From contig JAFCMP010000062.1 in assembly GCA_017506865.1 (NCBI GenBank), forward strand, positions 1-64,000: 64,000 nucleotides of DNA, written 5' to 3'. Under the pieces are notes generated by a model. The model did no database searches and was not told the origin of the DNA. It saw nothing but the letters and a program-made list of their open reading frames with translations. A program made the position numbers and the translations under genes. The stretch is from Tribonema minus (taxonomy: Eukaryota; Sar; Xanthophyceae; Tribonematales; Tribonemataceae). This document shows, in pieces, positions 44,701-55,734 of this stretch (its first letter is position 1; every line of letters starts with the position of its first letter).

Positions 44701-47700
44701 TAGGCATCTTTTGTGGGCGGTGCCATGGGCTCGTCCATAGTACTCACTTACTCACTCACTCACTCACCCTGACTCGGCAGAGAGTAGGCCTCTTTTGCGG
44801 GCGGTGCCATGGGCTCGTCCATGGGCACTTCCCTGCCGCTGGCAGGTCTTGGGTGCACCTGATGCAGCGCACGCACAAAAGCATCGATAGGCGCAAGCAT
44901 GAGTAAGAGCTGAAGAGGGCCACGCATATGTGTATGGCACGAATGCAACAAGAAGTATGGAACAATATGCACTGATTCATTTACAAATGTTATTTACAGT
45001 CATGAATAAGTGCCGAAGAGGCCACGCGTACGTGTATGCAGGATGCACATGATTACAGTACTGTAGGATGAAGCATAAAGCATCGACATGCGCAAGCATG
45101 AGTAAGTGCTGAAGAGGGCCCCGCATATGTGTATGGCACGAATGCAACAAGAAGTATGAAACAATATGCACTGATCATTTACAAATTTTATTTACAGTCA
45201 TGAATAGGTGCCGAAGAGGCCACGCGTACGTGTATGCAGGATGCACATGATTACAGTACTGTAGGATGAATGCTCCAATGTACTTTGTACACGTACCTAC
45301 TATCAGACCACATACCCTTCTGCTTGCTGTCTGTAGTGAGTGATTGCATATAGTTCTGACATCAATACTTCGGCGGACCGCTCGCTACAGAGTGATTGCA
45401 TATAGTTCTGACATCAATACTTCGGCGGACCGCTCGCCTTGTGCATCACCAATATTTACTTACACATTGTTCAGCGAACAGGTAGTACTTCAATGATGAA
45501 GGTGATGCTCACCGGGCCAAGTTGGTGAGTCGGGTAGCCTGCTGCTGTGCCGAGATATGCTGAGCCCTGCTGCGGCAGGTACCCAGCATTGGCGCCATTA
45601 CCCTCCTGCTGCTGCTGCTGCTGCTGCGGTTGCTGGTATTGCGGCTGATACTGCTGCTCGTATTGGGGCTGATACTGCTGCTGCTGCTGTGGCTGCTGCT
45701 GCAGCTCGCTGGCTGGTGGCGCGTACGCTGCAGCACAGAGGTACCACAGCAGAGCAGCACTGATCAGCAAAGCGAATTGAACTTACAACCCTGCTGTCAT
45801 CGATTGCAGACAAACAATGCAACTGTTCGATGCTGGAAAGGGGACCGGAGCAACACTGCTCAACACAATAATGGAATGTACGGAGCAGCACCGCTCAGCA
45901 AAAATAGAATAGGAAGTTTCAACTCTGGTATGATGGACTGCACACACGGCGCAACTGATCAAAGGCGCAACTGCTGCAGCGAATGGAAAGGGACCGGAGC
46001 ACCACAGCGCAACATAGTAATGGAATGTACACATGAAGATTATAACATGGATGCATCGCTGCTGCTGCTGCTGCTGCTGGTGGCAGAGTGACATTATTAC
46101 AATGTTTGATGGTTCCAATGTGAAAGACACGGGCACTCCATACACTCGCATGGGTATGCACATCAGCACGTGCAGGCACGCACAGCGCCAGTGGCAGTTA
46201 GCCCTAGCCCCAGCCTTAACCCCGACCAAGCAAACTCGACAGCACAAAGGTCTTGACACTCAATCACAACGTGCTGATGATTGGGGCTAAGATCACCCCC
46301 TAACCCTAACCCGAGGGCCCCGCTAACCCTAGGCTAACCCTGGCAGCAGCAGCAGCACCGCTCAACTGATGCACATAGACACATTACCGAGCTTCAACTT
46401 GCTGTTTCTTCAGAATGGGGACAGTTCTGCTCAGCCAAAAATAGTTTTTGGCTGGCGATGACAGGAAGTTGAGTTTGGTTAGATTTCTGTCACCTTCAGA
46501 GTCAACGACAGCTTGATGAGTCAATGATGACACACACACACATGCTTTGAGCGCTATGGTGGGTGTCAGTGTGCTATCAGCTCTGTGCGTCGCCGCTCAC
46601 ATGCAGTGCACGCACGTCAGTGGCAACTAGTCGATGCTGACAAGTTGAACACACGAGACGACAGCAATCAGTGTAAATGACATGTTCTGCGCTGGACGGT
46701 CGCCGGACCCGCAAGGTGCTGCCAATTTCCTTCTGTGGTTGCTGTTGCGCCTTGCTTGTTAACACCACGGGCCACCGCAACGACAGCGGGCTGGAGCGGG
46801 GGCACACCTTGCAGTCCGTGAAAGCTCAGCTGGCGGTAGCAGCGGACGGCGATGCGGCGACGGAAAGACGCAGAGGCACTGCGCATCCAAGCACGTGCCA
46901 CACGTTCAGCGGCGCTACAGCAAAGGCAGGAAGCAGGTGACCGTGGTTCCTGGCAGGCAACCATTGTGAGTGGACAAGTAAGGCACACCGCAGAGTTGTG
47001 CGCCGGCTTAGGGTTGGCAACTCTGCGGTGCGCCTCGCTTGTCATTCGCCATGGCTGTCAGAAACCGCGGCACCTGCTGCCTGCCTTCGCTGTGGCGCCG
47101 CTAGCGCCCGTTGCGGCTGTGGCACGTTTTTGGTGCGCAGTGCCTCCGTCTCTGCCTCCGCATCCTCCTCCGCCGCACCACAATCCGCTGCTGCCGCCAG
47201 CTGAGCTTCTACTGACCGCAAGGTGTGCCCCCGCACCACCCCACTGTCATTGCTGCGGATTGAGGTGCCAACAAGCAACCGTAACCCTAACCCTAACCCT
47301 AAGCAAACAGCAACCCGAAAAAGAAAACCACCTTGCGGAGAACCGCCGATCATTCAGCGAAGAACGTGTCATGTACTTCAATTAAGCGCAAAGCATTTAG
47401 ACAGCGTGCTGATAATAAAGGCCAAGATCACCCCCTAACCATAACCCTAATCCTGTCCCCAACCCAAGTGCCCCGTTGACCCTAGGCTAACCCCAGCGGC
47501 TGCAGCAACACTGCTCAACTGCCGTATGTGCACACACGACACTGAGGGGCTTCAAGGTAGCCACCGAGCTACGCATGTCCGTGCGCCATGCCTTGCTGCT
47601 GCTGCTGCAAGGCAGCCGGCACCCAGCAGCAGTAAGAAAACCAATGCACCTGGAATGCGCTGCTGGCGCTGGATGACATTAGTGTACAAGCACTCATCCT

Positions 47701-50700
47701 GTACAAGCACCGCCCCAGAATTCATGTACGAGTACTCATACTGTACAAATAAAGCCCCAGAATTCGTGCTTGACAACCCGTACTGTACGAGTACTTGTAC
47801 ACGAGTGCTCCTCCAAGTACGAGGCACGAGTAAACGGCTTGCCTCGTCCCAACGTTGATCTCAAGCACCGACAGCAGTGCTCACACTAGCGGCGCACCTG
47901 GCATGCCCTGCTGTCGCTCCGAGGCGAACACCTGGGAACTGGCGGCCTGCTTGGCAGCCATCGCGCTGGATGTGAGGCCCGTACGACTGCAATAAGTAGG
48001 GTTGCAGTTAGGGTTGAAGTTAGGGTTTGAAGTGATGAAATCAGTGCGCTGGACGTGAGGCCTGTACGACTGCAATAAGTAGGGTTGCAGTTAGGGTCAA
48101 AGTTAGTGATAGGGTTGCGGTGAAAGTTGAAGTCAATGATAGGGTTAGGACAGCAGCGCTGATCAGGTGTGAGCCAGGTAGGTTAGGGCTACCATCAGGG
48201 CTTAAATCTCACCCTGACCCTAGGGTCACAAGAAACAGCAGAGCTCCACGCGCTGCCACATGCGCCTAACCCCTAACCCTAACCTTAACCCTAACCCTAA
48301 CCCTAAGCATATGAGAGGTGCGGGCAGTGGGTTAGGGTTAGGGATAGCGCGCTGGGGACATGCGCCTAACCCTAACCTAACCCTAATCCTAACCCTAACC
48401 CTAACCCTAAGCATATGAGAGGTGCAGGCAGTGGTGTGATTGGCGGCCAACCCTAAGCCTGACCTTGACCCTCACCCTCAGGCACCGAACGTTAGGAGTG
48501 TGCGACTGCGATGGGTAGGGTTAGAATTACAATCAGGGTTAGTGGTAGGGTTAGGTGAAGCGCGGGGCAAGCAGCAGCGATCACCCCTGAGGAAGAATGC
48601 CCGCCAGTGCCTACAAAAGAGGGCAGAAATGCATGCGCAGAAAAGCAGCTGCAACATGAGACTACTTGATGCTGGGGCGGCGGCATTCTTCTGGCAGCCA
48701 TGGCGCTGCATGTGAAGCATGCGCTGCGCCATTAACTTCGGCAATCTCATTGTGGTAGCCTGTGGCCATGTGACACATCTCGATGGATGCCAACAAGGAA
48801 AACATCATCAGCGATGTTACTTGAAGTACTGCTAACCCTATCATCAGCGATGTTACTTGAAGTACTGCTAACCCTAGCCCTAAGCGAGTCACTCACAGGT
48901 CCACGACCTCCGCCGCCGGCTTCTAGTCCACGATGAACTATTTGGCAATTTCAACGAGGTGGCTGCGACAAATAAACAAAATTAACAATGTTGACGTTAC
49001 TTGAAGTACTGCTAACCTAGTCCTAAGCGAGTCACTCACAGGTCCACGGCCTCCGCCGCCGGCTTCCAGTCCACGCTGAACTCCTTGGCAATTTCAACCA
49101 GGTAGCTCTGCACCAGAAAGTTGGAGGGCGGCTCCACGCTCAGCTGCTCCGCCACCTTGGGGTTCACGCAGCCGTACTGCGGTGACAGTTACAGCCATTG
49201 CAAAGAAATGCTGATGAGCGTGATGAGTGTTGCCGCAATGCAGTGATGGCCCTATATCAGTTGCTCCGCCACCTTGGGGTTCATGCAGCCGCACTGCGGT
49301 CACAGTTACAGCAGGAGGAAAAATGCTGCTGAGCGTTGCATGATACGCAACGGCGATGGGTCCTCGCAGCCATACTGCAGTAACAGTTGCAGCAGCTACA
49401 AAACAAGACTTGTTGAGCATTGCTGCAATGCAATGGTGACGGTCAACCTTCTGGAGACAGAACTGTTACGTTTGCCTTGATGTTCACACTGCGTTGACAG
49501 TGATTAGGACACCTGAAGTATGGAAATCAGTGGCAACGCTCGATCGTGGGGGATCACGCAGTCATTGAGCAGTTACAGCAGCAGGTATAGCAGCAAGCGT
49601 AGCTGTTCAGCGGGGCATGATTCGCGGTGGTGATGCTCAACGTTGGGGTGCACGCAGCCGTACTGCAGTCACAGGGAGACAAGCACGCCTGCTATATGAG
49701 CCATGCTATACGAGCAATTGCACAGAAAAACCATATTGATGATGCTCAATTGTCTGAGACGGAATTGCGGTGTACCTACCGCCTAGGAGTTCGCGCAGCC
49801 GTACTGCAGCGCCTCCACTCTTGTATGTGGCAGTGCTCATATATGCAGCAGCGCTCATCATCATCATCACATGCAGCAGCGCTCACCTCGTTGCGCATGG
49901 CGCGCTGCACCGTCTCCCGCCCATACATTTCAATCTGCAGCAGTGCTCATATTACGCAGCAGCGCTGCCTTCATTGCGCATGGCGCGCTGCAGCGTTTTT
50001 CGCCCAAACCTTTTGTAATACGCAGCAGTGCTCATATATGCAGCAGCGTTCATCATTTCTGAATATGCAGCAGTGCTCATATTATGTAGCAGCGCTCATC
50101 ACATGCAGCAGCGCTCACCTCATTGCGCATGGCGCGCTGCATCGTCTCCCGCCCGTACTTCTTGGCAAACTGGTCCTTCACCTGAGCCACAAGCGGAGCG
50201 CGAGGAAGTGATAACAGCGCTGAGCATGTTGCTGCCAGCGCTCAATCCTAACCCACTAACCCTAGTCGTGATGCTAATCCTAACCCTAACCCTAAACCCT
50301 AGTGCTAACCCAAACCCAGGCCAAAAAGATCGCCGTGGACAGGTTGGACGTGGCCAATCAGAGCGCTGGACCAAGGTTGATGACGATGAAGCTCGACTCA
50401 AGAAAGCAAGTCAAAGATCGTTGTCATTAGCTTAACTGTTGTCATGAGCTACATAAAACAATACTGAGACAAGGTTTATATGAAGTAGAAGTGAGATAGA
50501 ATTATATGTAGGAGGTCTGGCCCCAATTCTAACCCAACCATGCCTTCCAACAAGTACCTGCCAGTGCACAAGTTCAAGGTGTCGTAACTTCAAAGTGGGA
50601 CATATCAATGTGTGAAACATGGCAGCCCGCAACAATGCAAACTCGCCTTGGATAACTCTTCTGCCTCTGTCCTGTCGGCCGCCCAGATGATGGTTGAAAT

Positions 50701-53700
50701 GGCCTCTAGCAGGTCTGTTGGCAGCGTGGACTGGCTCTCGATGTAGCGCATCCGCTGCACCAGCAGGTCGCACTGCACGCAACGAGGGCGAAAGAAGGGG
50801 TTAGAAAGAGGAATATTCTGGTACATAGGGTTAGGGTTAGGGTTAGGATTAGGGTTACCCTAACCCTAACCCTAACCCTAGTCCTAACCCTAACCCTAAT
50901 CCTAATCCTAACCCTAACCCTAACCCTAACCCGAAGGGTTTCCGCCCCTGCACCAGCAGATCGCACTGCACGCAACGAGGGCCGTTGAGAAGATTAGACA
51001 TAACAGAAATGAAGGCGAAAGAAGGGGTTCATGCGAGGGGCATTCTGGTACGTGGAGGTGCACCTTCTCAATGTAGCCATGCGCTGCACCAGCAGGTCGC
51101 ACTGCGATATGACAGCAACGGAGAACTCAGCACAGGAAAAACTTGGGGGGAAATTGCAAAAGTACAGGGGCACCTTCTCCCATCCACCAACACTAGCTTG
51201 TTTCGGAATAGCTGGCTCTCTATGCACTGCAAGCCACAGGAGGAACATATCTCACACTGTAGCGTATGCGCTGCACCAGCAGGTCGCACCGCATGCAGCT
51301 AGGGCAATCGTGGGTTTGTAAAAAGGACACTCTTATACGTGGAGGTGCACCTTCTCAATGAACCACATGAGCTGCACCACACACCAATCACACTGTGTGC
51401 AACAAACAACGGCGACAGGGGGGCTCAGTGGAAACTGGAGGGAAGCTTTAGTACTTTTACATGAAGGGACGCCACTGCACATATGCCAACACTAACAGCC
51501 TATGTCTCAGGTACGCATTTTCTCAGTTTCATACACTAGCCAGGGGCGGCATGCACGACACGCAACCGCAGCACAGATGGCTGAGCGATGCTCAGCACAT
51601 GGACATAACAAGGGTTAGGGTTAGGGCAATGGGATGTGGGATGCCAGCAGCGCTTTGCCGACTGCGCGAAAGGCAGGCATGCAGGAGCTGCCTACTATGC
51701 AGGAGCTGCCTACTTAAAATCTCATGAAGATGTTTCTCTTTTTCTGCAGAACTGCCTGCCCTGTCAGCTACGTACGCACCTACATTCCTGCCCACGAAAC
51801 CGCCTGCAGCACCAGGGTCTGATGTGCGCTGCATCGCGGCTACTGACATGCATATCTACGTGATTACCTACCTCTGCCTCTACATACCTACCCATGCACG
51901 CACCTGCAGCTCGAGGAGTACCCTATAGTTGCCTACTTACTGCAGACTGGCATGCCATGTCATCTACATATGACCTTGCTCACCTGTCTGTCTGTTTGCC
52001 TTCATTCCTACATGTCTAACTGCGTAAGCACCTTATCATATACCTACTAGTACCACCTTCCACCGCCTCTACATACCTACCCATATACGCACCTGCAGCT
52101 CGAGGATCTCGTACGCGCTGCATATGGCGTCGTTGCGACCGCTGCCATACATACCTACCTGATGACCTACTTCTCTCCTCTACATACCTACCCATATACG
52201 CACCTGCAGCTCGAGGATCTCGTAGGCGCCGCGCGTGGCGTCGTCGCGACCGCTGACATACATACGTATGTGATTACCTCTACATACCTACCCGAATACA
52301 CACCTGCAGCTCGAGGATCTCGTAGGCGCCGCGCGTGGCGTCGTCGCGGATGATCTGCTCCACGCGGATGCGGGCTGCGCATATACATACATACATACAT
52401 ACATACACAACGAAGCAGCAGTGCTCAGATGATGACATCGCGTGGCGTCGTCGCGGATGATCTGATTCACGCGGATGGGGGCTGCGCACATACATGCATA
52501 CATATACACAACACACAAAAGCAGTGCTCAGCGGATGATCTGCTCCACGCGGATGCGGGCTGTGCACATACATACATGCATGCGTGACAGAGCAGCAGCG
52601 GTCAGGCGATGACACAGATGAGGGGAGAGCATCTGCAGCCTGCTGCCGACCAGGGTCAGCCTCCTAACCCTAACATCTACTTTAACCCTACCCCTCACCC
52701 TAACCCTAAGGATGACGCAGCAGCAGTGCTCAGGTAATGACGCAGCAGCAGCGCTCAGGTAATCACGCAGCAGCAGTGCTCAGGCGATGACAAAGCCTGC
52801 GTAAGCTGCGTCGGCACACACACCTGGCTAGAGGCACACAGTGCAGCACCGCCAGATGCGCCCACAACAGAGCAGCAGCGCTCAGCACACGCATCTGTAC
52901 CTACATGCATGATGACAGAGCAGCTGGGTTTCGGCGAGGGACCCGCTGTGGTCTGGCACCGCAGCATCCAACCCTAACCCTAACCCTAACCCTAACCCTA
53001 AACCTCTGCCACGATGCGCTGCAACTGAACGTTTGAGCTGCGCAGTCTGCAAGAGCTGCTGCCGCGCTACCGTTCAGAACAAAAGGCGAAGAGTGTAACA
53101 GCTCTTGGCCACCTTCTGGCCATCACTGACCGCGGTGTGTAACGCTGACTTCAGCCCACATGATCGAGCAGCATGACCCGCCACATGGCTTGAATTGCGG
53201 TACTGAACTCAGCACTGCAAGTCTTTGAATTCTGATAGCGTGGAATGACTGGACAAATATCGGTAGCTCGCTCCCGTGTACAAGGGGACCGCGGAGGCAG
53301 CTTGCTGACCATGAACCACCTTGGTCTCCATGTCTGTATGCTGTCAGTATGAAAAGGACCCTGCTCTTTTTAAAGGCACATTCAACACATGCGGATAAAG
53401 TTGCAGATATAAACGTGTGCGTGTGTGCAGCACATGAAAATAGTGACGCACCAACCTTTGTCCTCCTTGAAGCCGCACCTTTGTCCGCATCGCCTCCGCG
53501 AAGAGTACAGACTACTCACTCGCTATATGCACATGGACTGAGCTTACATGCGCATCTGCAACTGTGCAGCGTATCAGAAGAAAATCACTTTCCCTACCTA
53601 CCTACTTCAAGTTATGCTATACCATTTGTTGAAGATAGTGCCTCTCCTACCTTTGTCCTCCTTGCCCTCGCCGAGCAGCCGCGCAACCTCCCGCTTGCAC

Positions 53701-55407
53701 ATCTCAACGCTGTTGGTTTTCTTGTTGATGTGCATCTGCATACAAGCAAGTTCAACATTGTGTTCAACGTTGACATGCCAATAAGGTTGGAGCGATGTTG
53801 CGCAACAGGCACACGAGAGCAGCCGCAAAACAGCAAGTTCAACGCACAACAGCAAGTTCAACATCATGTTCAACATCACGGCTTCATACTGCTCGGATTT
53901 CTCACTGATCTGTATCTGTACACAAACACACGCGCAGTGCCTGTGCGCACGTGAGCGGCCGCGACAGCGCTTAACAGCAACCTCAACATTATGTTCAACA
54001 TCACTTTTCCTGCCTTGCACAGCTCCACACTGCTCGGACTTCTCATTGACCTGCATCTGCAGGCAAACGGACGCGAGGCGCCTGTGCACTTCAACATCAT
54101 GTCATGAAACTTCCTGCCCTTGCACCACACCGGTCGGGCTTCTTGATCATTTGCATATGCGTGCCAATACATGTGAAGCGGCCATGTGCACATGATCAAC
54201 CAGCATGGTCAGCATCGCTCGTGCTTAGCAGTGTTCGCTGGCGGTCAGTTCAAGTTATGATGGCGACAGGGCTGGAGTGATAGAGCGCTGAGGCAGAATA
54301 TCGCAGATAAAAATTAGCATGCCGCGATCTCAAAGGGTAGGGTTGGAGATAAGGGTTGGAAGTTAGGGTTAGGGTAGGGTAACAGGCGATTGATGCTGAG
54401 CACTGATGGACGGGCGGTTACGCAATGGATATGCGCGCGCCCCCAGCTTGTTGCCATTCGATGTAGAATCACCACAAGGGTGAGAGGTACGCATGCAGTG
54501 GACCAGCTGCAGCAGCAGCGACCAGCAGCTGCGCGGGATCGAACAGGCAAATGGCAAACTGTACAGCTCCCGCGTCTCTGTACTGGCTTGCCTCCGATTG
54601 ACTTCGCGCAGCTGAATCAATAGGTAAATGGCACATCGTACAGCTCATGCGCCTTTGAACTGGTTTGCCTCCAATTAATTTCGTGCAGCTGAACCAGATG
54701 GGTAAATGGCAAACTGTACAGCTCCTACGCCTCTGTACTGGTTTGACTCCGATTTAGACTCCGATTTGGACTGCCTCTGCGCATGCACCATCCGCAGTCG
54801 GCAGTGCGCGGACGCTACAATTGAATTTACAACAGGCGATCGTCGCTTCCTACCTGAAATTTACAGTATAGTGGTGTTGTGATGGTGCGTATACAAAAGA
54901 GTAAAGACGGCATTTACTGCAGCCACAGCGGCAGCCATCTGAGTGTGCACGCAGGACGGTGATTGCAGAGCTCACAATCCTGGAAAATCTGCCAGGTACG
55001 AGTTGCGATGCGCCTACACGCATGTCAGCAATTGCGAGCCGAGCCTGACAGGGCTTGCACCCAAGAGACTCGATGCTGACAAGCTGCAGCTGCCTGGGAG
55101 CATGCATCCTGAGTTCCAGAGCTTTGTATATATATGATTGCGTGAGGCCCTTTCAACATTTAAAGAGGAGATGGTTGCAGTCTTGCAGTTGGGTTTACAA
55201 GCAACACGGTTTGCTTTCAAGTCAACACACTAAATTACGTAGTGCTTGACAAACAGGGAAAGAGCACAAAGAGTCCGGGACTAGTTGCACTGACGATTCG
55301 CCAGAGGCATTGAGTCTTACCTGGAGCCGCTGCATGCTCATTTTCAGGTACGCCTTCGTCTTCGGGCCATCAAAGCCTATGCCCACGGCCTTCAGTATGC
55401 TCGTCAT
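41724..55407 (-). CDS. IST1: IST1 homologue, ESCRT-III-associated regulator of VPS4 (complete, 12 exons)
   Basis: Exons (high to low): 55,407-55,321; 53,735-53,651; 52,374-52,304; 50,772-50,647; 50,181-50,119; 49,176-49,040; 47,986-47,898; 45,727-45,513; 44,858-44,768; 43,505-43,454; 42,582-42,425; 41,788-41,724. They total 1,239 bases, 412 residues, and all phases agree. Residues 1-190 form the IST1 domain: GFDGPKTKAYLKMSMQRLQ, KREVARLLGEGKEDKARIRV, EQIIRDDATRGAYEILELQC, DLLEAISTIIWAADRTEAEE, FAKKYGRETMQRAMRNE, VNPKVAEQLSVEPPS and LVEIAKEFSVDW. A Gln/Tyr-rich stretch (about 229-270), a Pro-rich repeat (DIPSAPTNVP twice) and a C-terminal MIT-interacting motif (FIDLQARFANLKRGR) follow, as in animal and plant IST1. 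The protein should bind CHMP1/VPS4 at endosomes, the division site and repaired membranes. Exon 4 uses a GC donor (AAG|GCGAGT). Coding is only 9% of the gene; introns hold echoes of most exons. Confidence 0.95.
44600..44750 (-). repeat. Two echoes of IST1 exon 9 end plus donor
   Basis: The exon 9 end (minus: ATGGCACCGCCCGCAAAAGAGGCCTAC...|GTGAGTGAGTG) recurs at about 44,690-44,740 and 44,605-44,650 with TTTTGYGRGCGGTGCCATGGGCTC on the plus strand and a matching CTCACTCACTCACC flank. Confidence 0.92.
44881..45275. repeat. Two-copy tandem repeat, 199-bp period
   Basis: 44,881-45,079 and 45,080-45,275 are about 93-95% alike by eye, carrying GTGTATGGCACGAATGCAAC and CACGCGTACGTGTATGCAGG. Within each unit the halves are themselves related (ATGAGTAAG-GCTGAAGAGGGCC versus ATGAATAAGTGCCGAAGAGGCC). 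Confidence 0.95.
45338..45438. repeat. Two-copy tandem repeat, 52-bp period
   Basis: AGTGATTGCATATAGTTCTG and the next ~28 bases are perfectly repeated at 45,338 and 45,390. Confidence 0.97.
46752..47278. repeat. Large inverted repeat (foldback), ~250-bp arms
   Basis: Arm 46,752-46,999 is matched in reverse complement by 47,017-47,278. Shared blocks include GGGGGCACACCTTGC, AAGCTCAGCTGGCGG, GAGGCACTGCGCA and the central CACCGCAGAGTTG/CAACTCTGCGGTG. Arms are clearly diverged. CCCTAA units flank the right arm (47,280-47,303). It sits in IST1 intron 7. Confidence 0.88.
47990..48130 (-). repeat. Echo of IST1 exon 7 start
   Basis: GCGCTGGA-GTGAGGCC-GTACGACTGCAATAAGTAGGG, covering exon start, acceptor and adjacent intron (47,962-48,001), recurs at 48,045-48,083. 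GTTGCAGTTAGGGT text follows both. Confidence 0.95.
48240..48430. repeat. Interstitial CCCTAA tracts in a duplicated segment
   Basis: CATGCGCCTAACCC...CCCTAAGCATATGAGAGGTGC occurs at 48,258-48,322 and again at 48,359-48,427, each with five to seven telomere-like units. Confidence 0.95.
48800..48965 (-). repeat. Decayed echo of IST1 exon 6 end
   Basis: GTCACTCACAGGTCCACGACC and on to TTGGCAATTTCAAC at 48,890-48,955 copies the real exon 6 end plus donor (49,031-49,097). In frame it now has stops. The preceding TGTTACTTGAAGTACTGCTAACC occurs three times (about 48,815, 48,850, 48,997). Confidence 0.95.
49205..49345 (-). repeat. Echo of IST1 exon 6 start
   Basis: GCTCCGCCACCTTGGGGTTCATGCAGCCGCACTGCGGT at about 49,263-49,300 copies acceptor plus exon start at 49,147-49,184; further weak copies (GCAGCCRTACTGCAGT) lie near 49,368, 49,662 and 49,796. 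Confidence 0.92.
49800..50118 (-). repeat. Echoes of IST1 exon 5 end plus donor
   Basis: GCGCTCACCTCGTTGCGCAT then GGCGCGCTGCACCGTCTCCC (49,876-49,922) and GCCTTCATTGCGCATGGCGC (49,966-49,985) copy the real exon end at 50,111-50,160. Multiple CAGCAGCGCTCAT motifs separate them. Confidence 0.93.
50826..50932. repeat. Head-to-head telomere-like junction (TTAGGG)n-(CCCTAA)n
   Basis: Four TTAGGG-type units (50,827-50,857) turn at GGGTTACCCTAACCC into about twelve CCCTAA-type units running to 50,932. Located in IST1 intron 3. Confidence 0.96.
50940..51380 (-). repeat. Echoes of IST1 exon 4 start
   Basis: GCACCAGCAGRTCGCACTG (real at 50,757-50,774) recurs near 50,950, 51,086 and 51,273, with weaker GAGCTGCACCACACACCAATCACACTG at 51,368-51,394. 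Flanking GAAAGAAGGGGTT and ATTCTGGTAC are repeated too (50,789-50,825; 51,017-51,052). Confidence 0.93.
51880..52575 (-). repeat. About six echoes of IST1 exon 3
   Basis: Copies of the exon 3 end plus donor (GCACCTGCAGCTCGAGGATC and flanking TACATACCTACCCATA) lie at about 51,897-51,920, 52,088-52,140 and 52,199-52,252. Copies of its start plus acceptor (CGGATGATCTG...GCGGATGCGGGCTG, then TACATACATACA) lie at 52,432-52,490 and 52,530-52,565. The real exon at 52,304-52,374 is the only one with both halves intact. Confidence 0.95.
52650..53010. repeat. CCCTAA tracts and GCAGCAG-GCTCAGG minisatellite
   Basis: CCCTAA units at 52,661-52,710 and 52,970-53,002. Between them ATGACGCAGCAGCAGTGCTC-type 27-base units repeat three to four times (52,711-52,790). 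Confidence 0.9.
53440..54175 (-). repeat. Echoes of IST1 exon 2
   Basis: Acceptor plus exon start (real: CAGATGCACATCAACAAGAA on the minus strand) recurs in altered form near 53,900-53,925 (QIQISEKSEQ), 54,025-54,060 (LQMQVNEKSEQ) and 54,130-54,165. A copy of the exon end plus donor (CCTTTGTCCTCCTTG) lies near 53,455-53,470. Confidence 0.85.
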
Positions 55408-55734
55408 CTCGTGTCTTTCCTATTTCGAAGACCCCAGCGGGCGTTCAGCGTCCAAGCTCACTCAGTCAGCTGCTTGGTCCGCGCCTGCTGTCCGCCTGCT
55501 AAGCCTCGTAGAAGCTGGTATATGCTGCTGTTGAAGCGCAGCCTTCAGCTGTTGCACTGCCTTGTGTGTGTCCTTTGCTCCACGTTGAGAACTTCAGGCG
55601 GTTCCTGAGCTAGTTCCTGGCACCAGAGAGGTGAAGTTCAAAGCATTGTGAGGAGTGGAGTTGCCAGTGTGTGCCGGAGCCTTCGCCAGGCGACAACTTG
55701 GGTTAAAGCGCAGGAGAGAGGGAGTGGCGCAGGC
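55408..55734. promoter_or_regulatory. Divergent promoter region between IST1 and chorismate synthase
   Basis: 327 bases separate the two inferred start codons, which point away from each other. No TATA box or other defined element stands out. Both promoters and 5' UTRs must fit here unless there are undetected upstream exons. Confidence 0.5.

Noticed and set aside
50028..50435. Plus-strand open frame of 135 codons
   Set aside because: It is antisense to IST1 exon 5 and runs through a CCCTAA tract; a shadow of the real exon.
53349..53954. Plus-strand open frame of 201 codons
   Set aside because: It is largely antisense to IST1 exon 2 and its echoes.
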